64,000 nt of DNA from CAVQFB01 sp963711675. Its GTDB lineage: Bacteria; Acidobacteriota; Terriglobia; Terriglobales; Acidobacteriaceae. The number at the start of each line of letters is the position of its first letter. Within the stretch, counting starts at the first letter, position 1. Made by a program: the position numbers and the translations under genes. The stretch covers positions 1 through 64,000 of the forward strand of contig CAVQFB010000006.1 in NCBI GenBank assembly GCA_963711675.1. Direction: 5' to 3'. Under the pieces are notes generated by a model. It ran no database searches and was not told the origin of the DNA. It saw only the letters and a list, made by a program, of their open reading frames with translations. Shown in pieces: positions 51,375-60,098 of the stretch.

Positions 51375-53000
51375 AGTTTTCCCCACCCACCTCCGCCGGG
51401 CGTTGCAATCCGCACGCGGTCGCCCTTGCGTACGCGAACATTGAACTTCCCGGGCAACTCCTGTGCCGTCCCGTCGGCGTGAATAATTTCTGCCCGACCA
51501 GGCGCGCCATCAGCGCCACCTGCCAACCCATAAGGGCCGTGCGACCGACGGTCCGCAAGCAGTGTGACCTCCGCGTCGGCGAGTACCTCCACTTCGCGCA
51601 CAATGCCGTCGCCGCCGCGATGTTTGCCGCTTCCTCCGCTACCCGGTCGCAACGAATATTTTCTCACCCGCAGCGGATAGGCATATTCCAGAGCCTCCGC
51701 CGGCGTATTCAGCGAGTTCGTCATGTGCGTGTGAACGCCGGAGACGCCATCCTTCGTCGACCGCGCGCCCATGCCGCCGGCAATGGTCTCGTAGTAAGCG
51801 AAAGGCTCGCCTGTGCGTGGGTCCACGCCGCCGATCGTCAGGTTGTTCATCGTGCCCGAAGCCGCGGCGGGAATTCGATCAGGGATCGCCTGAGCGAGCG
51901 CTCGCAGCAACACGTCCACGATCCGCTGCGAGGTCTCCACATTCCCGCCCGCAACCGCCGCGGGAGGATTGGCATTCACGATCGTTCCCTTCGGCGCAAT
52001 CACTTCGATTGCGCGCATCAGCCCGGCTGTCGCCGGAACGTCTTCCGCCAGCAGACACCGGAATACGTAGAAGCACGCCGAATACGTGATGGCCTCCACC
52101 GCATTGATGCTTCCCTCTACCTGCGGATCGGACCCGGCAAACTCAACGGCCACGACTCGCCGAGATCGGCCTCGATCCTTGACATTACGAAAAGTGATGC
52201 TTCACCGCGATGCGCACGGGGCTATCGCTGATCCCATCACTGTCCATGAAGTCTTGCGCGCTATACCGTCCTGCCGGGACCTTGGCAAGGAACGCCCTCA
52301 TCATTTCTTCCGAATAGTCGAGTAGTTCCCGAGCGGCGCGATGTGTGCGATCCAGGCCATAGCGGGAACACAGTTCTCGTAATCGAATCTCGCCGGTGCG
52401 ACAGGCAGCAATCTGTGCTCCTAGATCGCCCTCGCGCTCGTTCGGCGTGCGCACGTTGTTGAGCAGCAGCGCAAGAATGTCGGGATCGGTTTTACCTGCG
52501 CGCACCAGCTTGACCGGCGGAATACGGAATCCTTCCTGATAAATCTCTCTGCACAGCCCCATTGAACCTGCGTACGTCCCGCCAACATCCGCATGATGAG
52601 CGCGTGACGCCACATAGAAATCGGGCTTGGCCCGCCGCAATTCTCGCGAACCGCCCTTCTTGCGCTCCGTGTTCGCGACAAACACCGGCGCCACCAGCGT
52701 GATGTCGGGCAAATGTGTCCCTCCGGCGAAGGGATCGTTAAGCATCACGATATCGCCCGGAACAAGCTGGCATCGCGCAATGGCGGCCCGGACCGACATC
52801 GGCATAGAACCCAGGTGCACGGGCATGTGATCGCCCATCGCGATCACTTCTCCATCCGCATCGAAAACGGCGCAGGAATAGTCGCGGCGTTCCTTGATAT
52901 TGGGTGAAAAGGCCGTCCGGCGCAGCGCCGCGCCCATCTCTTCCGCGATGGAGTGATAGAGATTCTTGAAAATCTCGAGTTCGATGGGATCGCGCGGCAT
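51371..53000 (-). pseudogene. Hydantoinase B / oxoprolinase-family protein, frameshifted
   Basis: The start at ATG 53000 (MPRDPIELEIFKNLYHSIAE) is the usual HyuB N-terminus; the open frame to 53123 is rejected. The first frame carries NDPFAGGTHLPDITLVAPVF and ends at 52185 after VKHHFS; the second begins ITFRNVKDRGRSRRVVAVEF and runs to 51371 with GTMNNLTIGG and RPGSGGSGKHRGG. A single-base shift near 52190 joins them into about 540 residues, normal for the family. These enzymes hydrolyse cyclic amides such as hydantoins or 5-oxoproline with a HyuA partner, and no hyuA lies nearby. Confidence 0.85.
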
Positions 53001-53097
53001 GGAACTGGAGAAGTTTACTAAAGTCCCGCGCGGAAAAAATTTGTCGCTCTTTTTGTTTTCGAATTCCAACGGAGGGCATGGCGAATTCACTTTTGTA

Positions 53098-53126
53098 TTG
53101 ACATCCTCATTAATAGAACGCAATAT
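53098..53126 (+). promoter_or_regulatory. Promoter candidate for the lysine-rich peptide
   Basis: TTGACA at 53098-53103 matches the -35 consensus exactly; after 17 bases CAATAT at 53121-53126 is a mediocre -10. It lies 108 bases before the peptide start. A CCTCTA/TAGAGG hairpin (53145-53163) lies in the untranslated leader. Confidence 0.45.
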
Positions 53127-53233
53127 CTTGTGTTAACAGGCCCACCTCTACAATGCGTAGAGGCAGTATGGATGACTTGGGTCTCTGTTCCACAACCTTG
53201 CAAGGGAAAATCGTTCACGGAGGAAACACTTTC

Positions 53234-53278
53234 ATGGCAACCAAGAAAAAGGCTGCGAAGAAGAAAAAGAAACACTAA
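53234..53278 (+). CDS. 14-residue lysine-rich micropeptide
   Basis: The 15-codon frame encodes MATKKKAAKKKKKH, ten of the residues being basic. GGAGG lies 9 bases upstream of the ATG at a good distance. The stop is followed first by a perfect hairpin and then by a strong terminator, so this looks like a dedicated short transcript rather than chance. Short Lys/Ala-rich peptides resemble the tails of histone-H1-like and other nucleic-acid-binding proteins, suggesting RNA or DNA binding, but no function is known to me. It may equally be part of a structured small RNA. Confidence 0.6.
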   Translation: MATKKKAAKKKKKH

Positions 53279-53283
53279 CCGGT

Positions 53284-53301
53284 AGCGAGACGACTCTCGC
53301 T
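53284..53301 (+). repeat. Perfect tetraloop hairpin after the micropeptide
   Basis: AGCGAGA (53284-53290) pairs with TCTCGCT (53295-53301) across a CGAC loop, starting 5 bases after the micropeptide stop and 22 bases before the terminator stem. It probably belongs to the same transcript. Confidence 0.6.
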
Positions 53302-53318
53302 CGGACCAGAAAGTTCAG

Positions 53319-53356
53319 GCCTCTCGAAAGAAGCACCTTTCGAGGGGCTTTTTTTG
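53319..53356 (+). terminator. Rho-independent terminator
   Basis: CTCGAAAG (53323-53330) pairs with CTTTCGAG (53337-53344) over a 6-base loop, with GCC/GGC extending the base, and is followed by seven T. It ends the micropeptide transcript about 230 bases after the candidate promoter. Confidence 0.88.
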
Positions 53357-53502
53357 TCATCGGCGACAGCTTGAAATCCCCCTAGCAGCAAGGATTTCAA
53401 CCGCCGACCTCATTTTCAAGTTGTCCCCCGCCTGCGGTCGTGCTAGAAACGCGGAGAAGGAAAATTCTCCCCCAGTGGCGCGCCGCTTCTGGACGGATCG
53501 GG

Positions 53503-53904
53503 ATGAGTCCTAAGAAAAAAGCTTCGGCCAAAGACGGCAATTCGCATGACATCGTGATTCCGGAGAAGCTCTACTTCCGGATCGGAGAAGTGGCTCGTCT
53601 CTGCCGCCTTCCTGCCTACGTTCTGCGCTTCTGGGAGACCGAGTTCCCCCAGCTTCGCCCCGTCAAGAGCACTACCGGCCAGCGGATGTACCGGCGTCGC
53701 GACGTGGAGAACGTCTTGCGCATCAAGAAGCTGCTTTACGACGACGGCTTCACTATTGCCGGTGCCCGCACTCAGCTGCGTGACGACATCAAGAGCGACA
53801 AGAAGCAGTCCGCACTTCCTTTCCCCGCTCGACCGGCGCCCCAGCTGCAACACATCCGCCAGGGCTTGCAGGAAATCCTGGGGATGCTGTCCGCGCGACG
53901 CTGA
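53503..53904 (+). CDS. MerR-family transcriptional regulator
   Basis: 133 residues from ATG 53503 (MSPKKKASAKDG). The winged HTH is at about 25-95: LYFRIGEVARLCRLPAYVLR, FWETEFPQLRPVKSTTGQRM and VENVLRIKKLLYDDGFTIAG. The C-terminal part is a short dimerisation helix without a recognised effector domain, as in the small MerR regulators found near cell-division and stress genes. The N-terminal basic tail is unusual. Targets are unknown. Confidence 0.85.
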   Translation: MSPKKKASAKDGNSHDIVIPEKLYFRIGEVARLCRLPAYVLRFWETEFPQLRPVKSTTGQRMYRRRDVENVLRIKKLLYDDGFTIAGARTQLRDDIKSDKKQSALPFPARPAPQLQHIRQGLQEILGMLSARR

Positions 53905-54062
53905 CCTTCCGCTGAGAAGTCGTGATTCTCGGTCATGATCTTCGCGGAATGGGTGTCCAACGCGTGAGGTTGCTTCCCACTTCGGCACCCGGCGTCTTTC
54001 CTGTGATCTCTGACCTTGCCCCGGTGATCCATTCCCCTGCACCTTGGATGCAGGAGCAAATC

Positions 54063-54359
54063 ATGGTCAATGTTTTGGTGAGCCACAAGATCACCGACTA
54101 CCAGAAATGGCGTGCAACCTTTGACGCCTCACTCTCGTTCCGCCAGCAAGGTGGGGAGCAGAGCTGCCGAATATTCCAGAGCTCTGAGGATCCCCACAAG
54201 TTCAGCTTGCTATTCGAATGGGACAGTGCGGACAAGGCCAGAAAGTTCATGAGTTCGCCGGATCTCCAGGCGCGCATGCAGCAAGCCGGCGTGGTTGGGT
54301 TGCCGGAAATTCAATTCCTAAACGAGCTGCACACCCTGCGAAAATCAGCCGCGGACTGA
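54063..54359 (+). CDS. Small ABM/cyclase-like dimeric alpha-beta barrel protein
   Basis: 98 residues from ATG 54063, which has AGGAGC upstream; the frame is open earlier without a ribosome binding site. It begins MVNVLVSHKITDYQKWRATF, the pattern of antibiotic-biosynthesis-monooxygenase-like barrels, and continues with FSLLFEWDSADKARKFM. Such small proteins bind or modify diverse substrates, and no specific role can be assigned. Confidence 0.6.
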   Translation: MVNVLVSHKITDYQKWRATFDASLSFRQQGGEQSCRIFQSSEDPHKFSLLFEWDSADKARKFMSSPDLQARMQQAGVVGLPEIQFLNELHTLRKSAAD

Positions 54360-54422
54360 TTCGAATGCAGCCAGACTCGTCTCTGGTTTTGATGGGCGAT
54401 GAGCGTTGGGGCGGTGGCGCCG

Positions 54423-55736
54423 TCAGTTCACCGTGACCGTCACTGTCGCTGTCGTGCGGCCATATTGATTCGTCGCGTAAAGAGTGTAGGTCGTGGTCTG
54501 CGGCGGCGTCACGCTGGTTGTAGTGCCGCGCACTGCTCCCACCCCGGGTGACACAATCAAGTACGAAGCTCCCATTACGTTCCAACTCAAGCTGACCGAC
54601 TGCCCGGCACTCACGCTGGAAGAACTCGCCGTAAAGCTGGAAATGGTTGGGGCAGCGCCCTGGGGCACATTGGACGCGGTGTACACGGGACTCATCTGCA
54701 CCACTTCGAGGGACGAAGCGGTAACCTGCCCCAGGTTATGCAGGTCGTCGTTGTTCCAGCGGTCGTCGGGCGCGCCGCTGATGTACATGGCGCTGCCGTT
54801 ATCGGCCATGATCATCCCGTATTTCTTCAGCGCGTTCAGAATCACCTGGACGTTGGCCGAAAATCCGGAGACGTCGAAACTCGACTTCAGCCGCAGCCGC
54901 ATACCCATCGGCGCCGCCAGCGGATTGCTCGAAGTTGCGGCCCAGTGCGAGGCCGGCGGGATAAATGCCGCCTGGCTCTGTGGCAACGTGAACCTCAGCG
55001 CGTGCTGGATCTGGCCGGCAGCCACCTCGTCGTATCGTGCCAGCCCCGGAAAAATCGGCAAGCCCGCCGCGTCGGCCGAGGTCCAGGTCCAGGGCCGCTG
55101 CTCATCAGCGGTCAGATCCCAAACTGCTGCGGAACCTACATTCCAGCTGCCATCCGGGTTTGGATAAGAACTATAGAGTTCGTATAAAAAGCAGCTGCTG
55201 TTGTCGAGCACGAGCACATGGCGGTCGCCATTTCCCGGGTTCGGGTCGCCTTCAATGGAAGCATTAGCGGGGACGGGCATCGGCCCGGGATCGCTTTCGT
55301 CCCCATAGGCCGTGAAACTGATGGTCACCGGAGCCTGTGTGCTGCTCACGATGACATAGGGAATACCCATGTCAGAACCCTGGTACTGTCCTGCGCCGAA
55401 ATCCGGATGCAGGCCAACGTTCGGACCGATGAAGTTGATCATCGCGTCCGAATTGGGATCTACAGGCGAACCGGAAACGTCCTGATTCCAGAGATTCGCA
55501 GACGTAAAAGGCCGGAACCCATTCAGGCTAGCGCCTTGTCCGGTGCTCATTGCACTGCATGAGCCGTTCTGCCCACTGCCGCCTGAACCTCCCCCCGAGC
55601 CGCCGCTGGAAGATCCCCCATTTCCCCCCGAGCCACTACTCGACGAACTCGAAGCCTGCGACGCCGGTCCACCGCCGCACGCCATCAGAAACACCAATAA
55701 CCCCAACAAAACAATAGCGAGCGTACATTTCTTCAA
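54423..55736 (-). CDS. Exported lipoprotein with Ser/Gly linker and C-terminal Ig-like domain
   Basis: 437 residues. The N-terminal MKKCTLAIVLLGLLVFLMAC is a lipoprotein signal with Cys at position 20. A low-complexity Ser/Gly tract (about 25-60) tethers a central domain of about 270 residues with conserved aromatic and Asp residues (SDPGPMPVPANASIEGDP). The last 85 residues form an Ig-like domain (FTASSSSVSAGQSVSLSWNV). It is probably a surface protein with a binding or hydrolytic role. A family was not recognised for the central domain. Confidence 0.72.
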   Translation of the reverse strand: MKKCTLAIVLLGLLVFLMACGGGPASQASSSSSSGSGGNGGSSSGGSGGGSGGSGQNGSCSAMSTGQGASLNGFRPFTSANLWNQDVSGSPVDPNSDAMINFIGPNVGLHPDFGAGQYQGSDMGIPYVIVSSTQAPVTISFTAYGDESDPGPMPVPANASIEGDPNPGNGDRHVLVLDNSSCFLYELYSSYPNPDGSWNVGSAAVWDLTADEQRPWTWTSADAAGLPIFPGLARYDEVAAGQIQHALRFTLPQSQAAFIPPASHWAATSSNPLAAPMGMRLRLKSSFDVSGFSANVQVILNALKKYGMIMADNGSAMYISGAPDDRWNNDDLHNLGQVTASSLEVVQMSPVYTASNVPQGAAPTISSFTASSSSVSAGQSVSLSWNVMGASYLIVSPGVGAVRGTTTSVTPPQTTTYTLYATNQYGRTTATVTVTVN

Positions 55737-55946
55737 AAGAGGCCCCCGAGGACTATTCTTCTCCGAGGTCTACAGCCCTACAACATGAAATCAGGCCCTG
55801 GCCCGCAAGAACTGGGACATGTACCCACGTAAGCTCAAGATCCCAGGCTGGATGCCGCTTACGACCCACCCCCTCGCCGGCTTTCATGACAATTCTGTGA
55901 TAAATTCGCCACCCATTTGGGCGTACAATCCTCTCAACTCGGGGTG

Positions 55947-57116
55947 ATGCTCATGATGTCCAGGATTTGTGTTTTCCTCGCCACTCTCCTCTCTCTTTGC
56001 ATCGGTTTGGTTGCACAGGGCCACGGCGGAGGAGGAAAGACGACCGGAAGCCCAACCGCCTCGATTCCGTCCGCTAGTACGCCTGGTATACCTTCGCTCG
56101 ACTCGATACCCAGAACAACTTTCCTCAGGGGTAAAGTCGCGGTTGACGATGGCACTCCGATCACCGATTCGGCCACCATCCAAACCATTTGCACAGGGCG
56201 AGTCCGTACTGAAGGCTACACAGACTCCAAGGGGAGCTTCAGCTTGGACTTAGGCTCACAGCAGAGCCAGATTTCCAGTATGGATCAGGCCGGTGATTCT
56301 TCGTCCTCTATGCGCGGCGTGGGTGGTTCAAGACATACCTCCCGCGACTTGCGACAGTGCGAGTTGCAGGCCGTCTTACCGGGATTCACGTCTCAGGTGA
56401 TCGAACTGGGGAACTTCGCCACCGATTTCAACGACGCCGACGTAGGGATCATCATGCTCCATCGGACCAGCCAGGTGGAGGGCTTCACCATCAGCGCCAC
56501 CACTGCCGCCGCTCCATCTAACGCCCGCAAAGCGTACGAAAAAGGTCGCGAGCTCGAAAAGAAGGAGAAATGGGACGCCGCCATCGAGAAGTTCGAAAAG
56601 GCCGTAAGCGAATACCCCAAGTACGCTGTCGCCTGGTTTGAGCTAGGCAAAGTTCAGCTTCAGACCAACAATGTTTCGACAGCCCAGCAGTCGTTCCGTC
56701 GAGCGCTCGCCGCCGACTCCGGGTATATCAGCCCCTACCAACTGCTTGCACAGATCGCGTTTCGTCAGCAGCAGTGGCAGGAAGTGCTCGACACCACGCG
56801 GGAAGCCCTCAGACTTAATCCCATCAACTTCCCCGAATACTGGCTCTTCAACGCCGCGGCTAACTTCAATCTCCAGCATTTCGAGGACGCCGAAAAGAGT
56901 GCGGTTCGTGGCTTGCAAGTGGATAGCGCACACCGGGTTCCGAAGCTCGAACACCTCGAGGCTATGATCCTGGCCCACAAGCGCGATTATGTGGGCGCAG
57001 CTGAACACCTAAGGAACTACCTCCGCTTGTCTCCGAACGCCGCGGACGGCAGTCTGGCACAGAAGCAGTTACAGGAATTCGAACAGCTTTCTTCCAAAGC
57101 CAACGTGGACCGCTAG
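55947..57116 (+). CDS. Exported TPR protein with a regulatory-like beta domain
   Basis: About 389 residues from ATG 55947 (MLMMSRICVFLATLLSLCIG), a signal peptide. A beta-rich domain (about 45-160, FLRGKVAVDDGTPITDSATI) resembles the carboxypeptidase-regulatory or TonB-plug type, and from about 190 on there are roughly four TPR repeats (NARKAYEKGRELEKKEKWDA, AIEKFEKAVSEYPKYAVAWF, and so on). Such proteins scaffold complexes in the periplasm. No specific partner is evident. Confidence 0.75.
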   Translation: MLMMSRICVFLATLLSLCIGLVAQGHGGGGKTTGSPTASIPSASTPGIPSLDSIPRTTFLRGKVAVDDGTPITDSATIQTICTGRVRTEGYTDSKGSFSLDLGSQQSQISSMDQAGDSSSSMRGVGGSRHTSRDLRQCELQAVLPGFTSQVIELGNFATDFNDADVGIIMLHRTSQVEGFTISATTAAAPSNARKAYEKGRELEKKEKWDAAIEKFEKAVSEYPKYAVAWFELGKVQLQTNNVSTAQQSFRRALAADSGYISPYQLLAQIAFRQQQWQEVLDTTREALRLNPINFPEYWLFNAAANFNLQHFEDAEKSAVRGLQVDSAHRVPKLEHLEAMILAHKRDYVGAAEHLRNYLRLSPNAADGSLAQKQLQEFEQLSSKANVDR

Positions 57117-57253
57117 TCAGGGCACCCGACAACAAGGTGGTTTCTCGTTGTTATGGCGAAACCGAAGTCGTTTTCTCGGCATCCAAACCCTCGTAGTTTT
57201 CTTGCCCCTATCCCTGATGCACATTACCTGACCAATCCAACAGGAGATCCCCC

Positions 57254-57880
57254 ATGGCAAACAAGAGTGTCTCTAACAATCGTGGCAAACTCAACGCCCA
57301 GCCCCGCCTTCATCAAAGAGCAGCCGAGATTCAGACCTACGGAACAGTCAGCCACATGCTGCCGCTGGAACTCGAAGAACCCGTCCGCTTGGAGATGACC
57401 GAGCACCTCAACCAACTGCTTGCGGATTCCATGACTCTACGCGATCTTTACAAGAAGTCACACTGGCAAGTTGCCGGCCCCACCTTCTATCAACTGCATC
57501 TGCTTTTCGATAAGCACTTCGACGAGCAAGTGGAGATTGTCGACACGATTGCCGAGCGCATTCAACTTCTTGGCGGAGTCAGCATCGCTATGGCCGCCGA
57601 CGTGGCGGAGACGACTCAAATTGAGCGTCCACCGCGCGGGCGCGAAGAAGTGCCGGTACAAATCTCGCGCTTGCTCGACGCCCATCAGATCATCATTCGG
57701 GAATGCCGCGAACTGGCAAAGCGAGCGGACGAACTCGGAGATGACGGGACCAACGACCTGGCAGTAAGTGACGTCCTGCGGCCCAACGAATTGCAGGCGT
57801 GGTTTCTGAGCGAACACCTGGTGAATATGCCGCTCGTGGAAGCGGAAGAACCCGCCGGCAAAACTGCCAAGACAGCATGA
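57254..57880 (+). CDS. dps: Dps-family ferritin-like DNA-protection protein
   Basis: 208 residues, longer than the usual 160-180 because of an N-terminal extension of about 45 residues rich in Asn/Arg/Gln. The ferritin core starts near LEMTEHLNQLLADSMTLRDL; the ferroxidase residues are in KKSHWQVAGPTFYQLHLLFD and KHFDEQVEIVDTIAERI. Dps stores iron and protects DNA under oxidative stress. CAGGAGA precedes the ATG; a strong terminator follows. Confidence 0.9.
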   Translation: MANKSVSNNRGKLNAQPRLHQRAAEIQTYGTVSHMLPLELEEPVRLEMTEHLNQLLADSMTLRDLYKKSHWQVAGPTFYQLHLLFDKHFDEQVEIVDTIAERIQLLGGVSIAMAADVAETTQIERPPRGREEVPVQISRLLDAHQIIIRECRELAKRADELGDDGTNDLAVSDVLRPNELQAWFLSEHLVNMPLVEAEEPAGKTAKTA

Positions 57881-57906
57881 TTTGAAGAAAAACAGAACAG
57901 TTGCCA

Positions 57907-57934
57907 AAGGCACGGGTTGGCCCGTGCCTTTTCT
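57907..57934 (+). terminator. Terminator between dps and hslU
   Basis: AAGGCACGGG (57907-57916) pairs with CCCGTGCCTT (57921-57930) around a TTGG loop, followed by TTTTCTT. The symmetric stem can also end transcripts coming from hslU on the other strand. Confidence 0.9.
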
Positions 57935-57939
57935 TGCAA

Positions 57940-59349
57940 TTAGAGGATATAGCGCGACAGGTCCTGATCCTTCACGATGTCGGTGAGCATCTTGCGAACG
58001 TAGTCGCCATCCACCGTAATCTGCTGGCCCTTCTTTTCCGGGGCTTCGAAGCTGATCTCATCGAGCACGCGCTCCATGATCGTGTGCAGGCGGCGCGCGC
58101 CAATGTTTTCCGTGCCTTCATTCACGCGGAAGGCAAAGCGGGCTACTTCTTCCAGCGATTCCTGTGTGAATTCCAGCTTCACGCCTTCGGTTTCGAGCAA
58201 GGCCGTGTACTGTTTCACCAGCGAAGACTTGGGCTCAGTCAGGATCTTGATGAAGTCATCCATGGTGAGCGATTGCAGTTCCACCCGGATGGGGAAACGG
58301 CCCTGAAGTTCCGGTATCAGATCGCTGGGCTTGGAAACGTGGAAGGCGCCCGCGGCGACGAACAGAATATGATCGGTGCGGACCATTCCGTATCGGGTAT
58401 TGACCGTCGTACCTTCGACAATGGGAAGAATATCGCGCTGCACACCCTCGCGTGAAACATCAGGCCCGTGACCGCTTTCCCGCCCTGCGATCTTGTCGAT
58501 TTCGTCCAGAAAGACGATGCCGGCATTCTCCACGCGATCGATCGCTACGCGCGTTACCTGCTCCATGTCGATTAACCTTTGTTCTTCTTCCTGGATCAGG
58601 TATTCGAACGCTTCGTTCACCTTCATCTTCCGCTTCTTGGTTCTCTGGCCGAAGATGTTAGGCAACATGTCCTTCATGTTGATATCCATCTCCTCGACGC
58701 CCTGATTGGAGATGATTTCGAACGACGGGAAAGACCTTTCGCGAACCTCAATTTCCACGCTGCGCTCGTCCAGCTTGCCCTCGCGCAATTGCTGACGCAG
58801 CTTTTCCCGCGTACGCGAACTGGATTCCGTCAGAGACGTGGAACCGTCGATCACCACTCCGCCCGTCGGCTCCGCCGGCCGCGAGGGAGTTGGGGGAAGA
58901 AGGATGTCGAGCAACCGCTCTTCTGCATTCAACTCGGCCTTATCGGCAACATCTTCGAGCTTTTCTTCCCGCACCATCTCGATGGCGATCTCAACCAGAT
59001 CGCGCACCATCGATTCCACGTCGCGTCCCACATAGCCGACTTCCGTAAACTTGGAAGCCTCGACCTTGAGAAACGGGGAATTCGTGAGTTTGGCGAGGCG
59101 GCGGGCAATCTCGGTTTTGCCGACTCCCGTTGGGCCAATCATGATGATGTTCTTCGGTATGATCTCTTCGGCGAGGTCAGGAGCGAGCTTCTGGCGACGC
59201 ATGCGATTGCGCAGAGCGATGGCCACGGCTCGCTTGGCGTCTTTTTGCCCAACGACATACTTGTCGAGCTCAGCCACGATCTCGCGCGGCGTCAATTCGT
59301 CCAGTGCCAGCTGTTCTTCTTCGACGGTTCCGGGTAAATAAATTGCCAT
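57940..59349 (-). CDS. hslU: ATP-dependent protease ATPase subunit HslU
   Basis: 469 residues. Walker A GPTGVGKTEIARRLAKL, Walker B VFLDEIDKIA, the pore motif GYVGRD and the C-terminal tail KDQDLSRYIL that docks into HslV are all present. It unfolds substrates for the HslV peptidase encoded just upstream on the same strand; the intervening 84 bases contain an inverted repeat. Confidence 0.97.
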   Translation of the reverse strand: MAIYLPGTVEEEQLALDELTPREIVAELDKYVVGQKDAKRAVAIALRNRMRRQKLAPDLAEEIIPKNIIMIGPTGVGKTEIARRLAKLTNSPFLKVEASKFTEVGYVGRDVESMVRDLVEIAIEMVREEKLEDVADKAELNAEERLLDILLPPTPSRPAEPTGGVVIDGSTSLTESSSRTREKLRQQLREGKLDERSVEIEVRERSFPSFEIISNQGVEEMDINMKDMLPNIFGQRTKKRKMKVNEAFEYLIQEEEQRLIDMEQVTRVAIDRVENAGIVFLDEIDKIAGRESGHGPDVSREGVQRDILPIVEGTTVNTRYGMVRTDHILFVAAGAFHVSKPSDLIPELQGRFPIRVELQSLTMDDFIKILTEPKSSLVKQYTALLETEGVKLEFTQESLEEVARFAFRVNEGTENIGARRLHTIMERVLDEISFEAPEKKGQQITVDGDYVRKMLTDIVKDQDLSRYIL

Positions 59350-59363
59350 AGATCTTTGGTCGT

Positions 59364-59436
59364 TAGTCGTGAGTCTTAGGACGCTGGGCCGACGTTTCCG
59401 AGTAGCTAGCGACCGACGACCATCGACTCACGACTA
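59364..59436. repeat. 12-bp inverted repeat between hslV and hslU
   Basis: TAGTCGTGAGTC (59364-59375) is the exact complement of GACTCACGACTA (59425-59436), which overlaps the last codon of hslV. Several GTCG/CGAC copies fill the 49-base interval. It could be a translation-coupling or mRNA-processing hairpin, or a dispersed intergenic repeat of this genome. Confidence 0.6.
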
Positions 59437-59976
59437 GAGCTCCTCTATCGTCGCATTGTCATTCGTATAGATGCACATTTTGCCCGCGATCTTCATCGCT
59501 TCTTCGGCAATTTGACGGGCAGAAAGCTGTGTATGGTCCGCCAGCGCCTGCGCCGCCGCCTGGGCGTAAGGCCCGCCGCTGCCGATAGCGGCAATGCCGC
59601 CGTCGGGCTCGATCACGTCACCCTGGCCGCTGAGCAGAAAAGTCTGATCCTTGTCTGAAACAAGCAGCAGCGCTTCCAGATGCCGCAGGAACTTGTCGGT
59701 CCGCCAATCTTTTGCCAGCTCGACCGCTGCCCGACCGACATTTCCGTGGTACTGCTCGAGTTTTGACTCAAAGCGGCTGAAGAGCGAGAAAGCATCGGCC
59801 GTCGAACCCGCAAAGCCGGCCAGAATCTTGTCCTGATAAAGACGCCGTATCTTTTTCGCGGTGTGTTTGACGACGGATTCGCCGAGCGTGACCTGGCCGT
59901 CTCCGGCCATGACCACCTTACCTTCCCGGCGAATACACAAAACTGTCGTGGAACGAACTAGACGCTTTTTTGGCAT
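59434..59976 (-). CDS. hslV: ATP-dependent protease peptidase subunit HslV
   Basis: 180 residues. The catalytic Thr of the proteasome-type fold is in STTVLCIRREG, preceded by an 8-9-residue propeptide (MPKKRLVRS) that must be removed; GDGQVTLG, KIRRLYQDKILAGFAGSTAD and the end region TNDNATIEEL match the family. It forms the HslUV complex with the next gene. TATAAT lies 15 bases before the ATG. Confidence 0.97.
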   Translation of the reverse strand: MPKKRLVRSTTVLCIRREGKVVMAGDGQVTLGESVVKHTAKKIRRLYQDKILAGFAGSTADAFSLFSRFESKLEQYHGNVGRAAVELAKDWRTDKFLRHLEALLLVSDKDQTFLLSGQGDVIEPDGGIAAIGSGGPYAQAAAQALADHTQLSARQIAEEAMKIAGKMCIYTNDNATIEEL

Positions 59977-59990
59977 GAGGACAATTCTTG

Positions 59991-59996
59991 ATTATA
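59991..59996 (-). promoter_or_regulatory. -10 element of hslVU
   Basis: A perfect TATAAT on the minus strand, 15 bases from the hslV start; no clear -35 or heat-shock sigma motif is seen further upstream. The 5' leader would be very short. Confidence 0.4.
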
Positions 59997-60098
59997 GCAG
60001 CCAGGGTCGGAGCGCCTTCGCGCGATATTCAGCGAAGATGATGGTGACGATTCTTCAGCTTGGTTTCTGCGTACTAGGAACTAGGTACCGAGAACTGC

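Noticed and set aside
58579..59337. 252-residue plus-strand open frame
   Set aside because: Antisense to hslU, which has all ATPase motifs.
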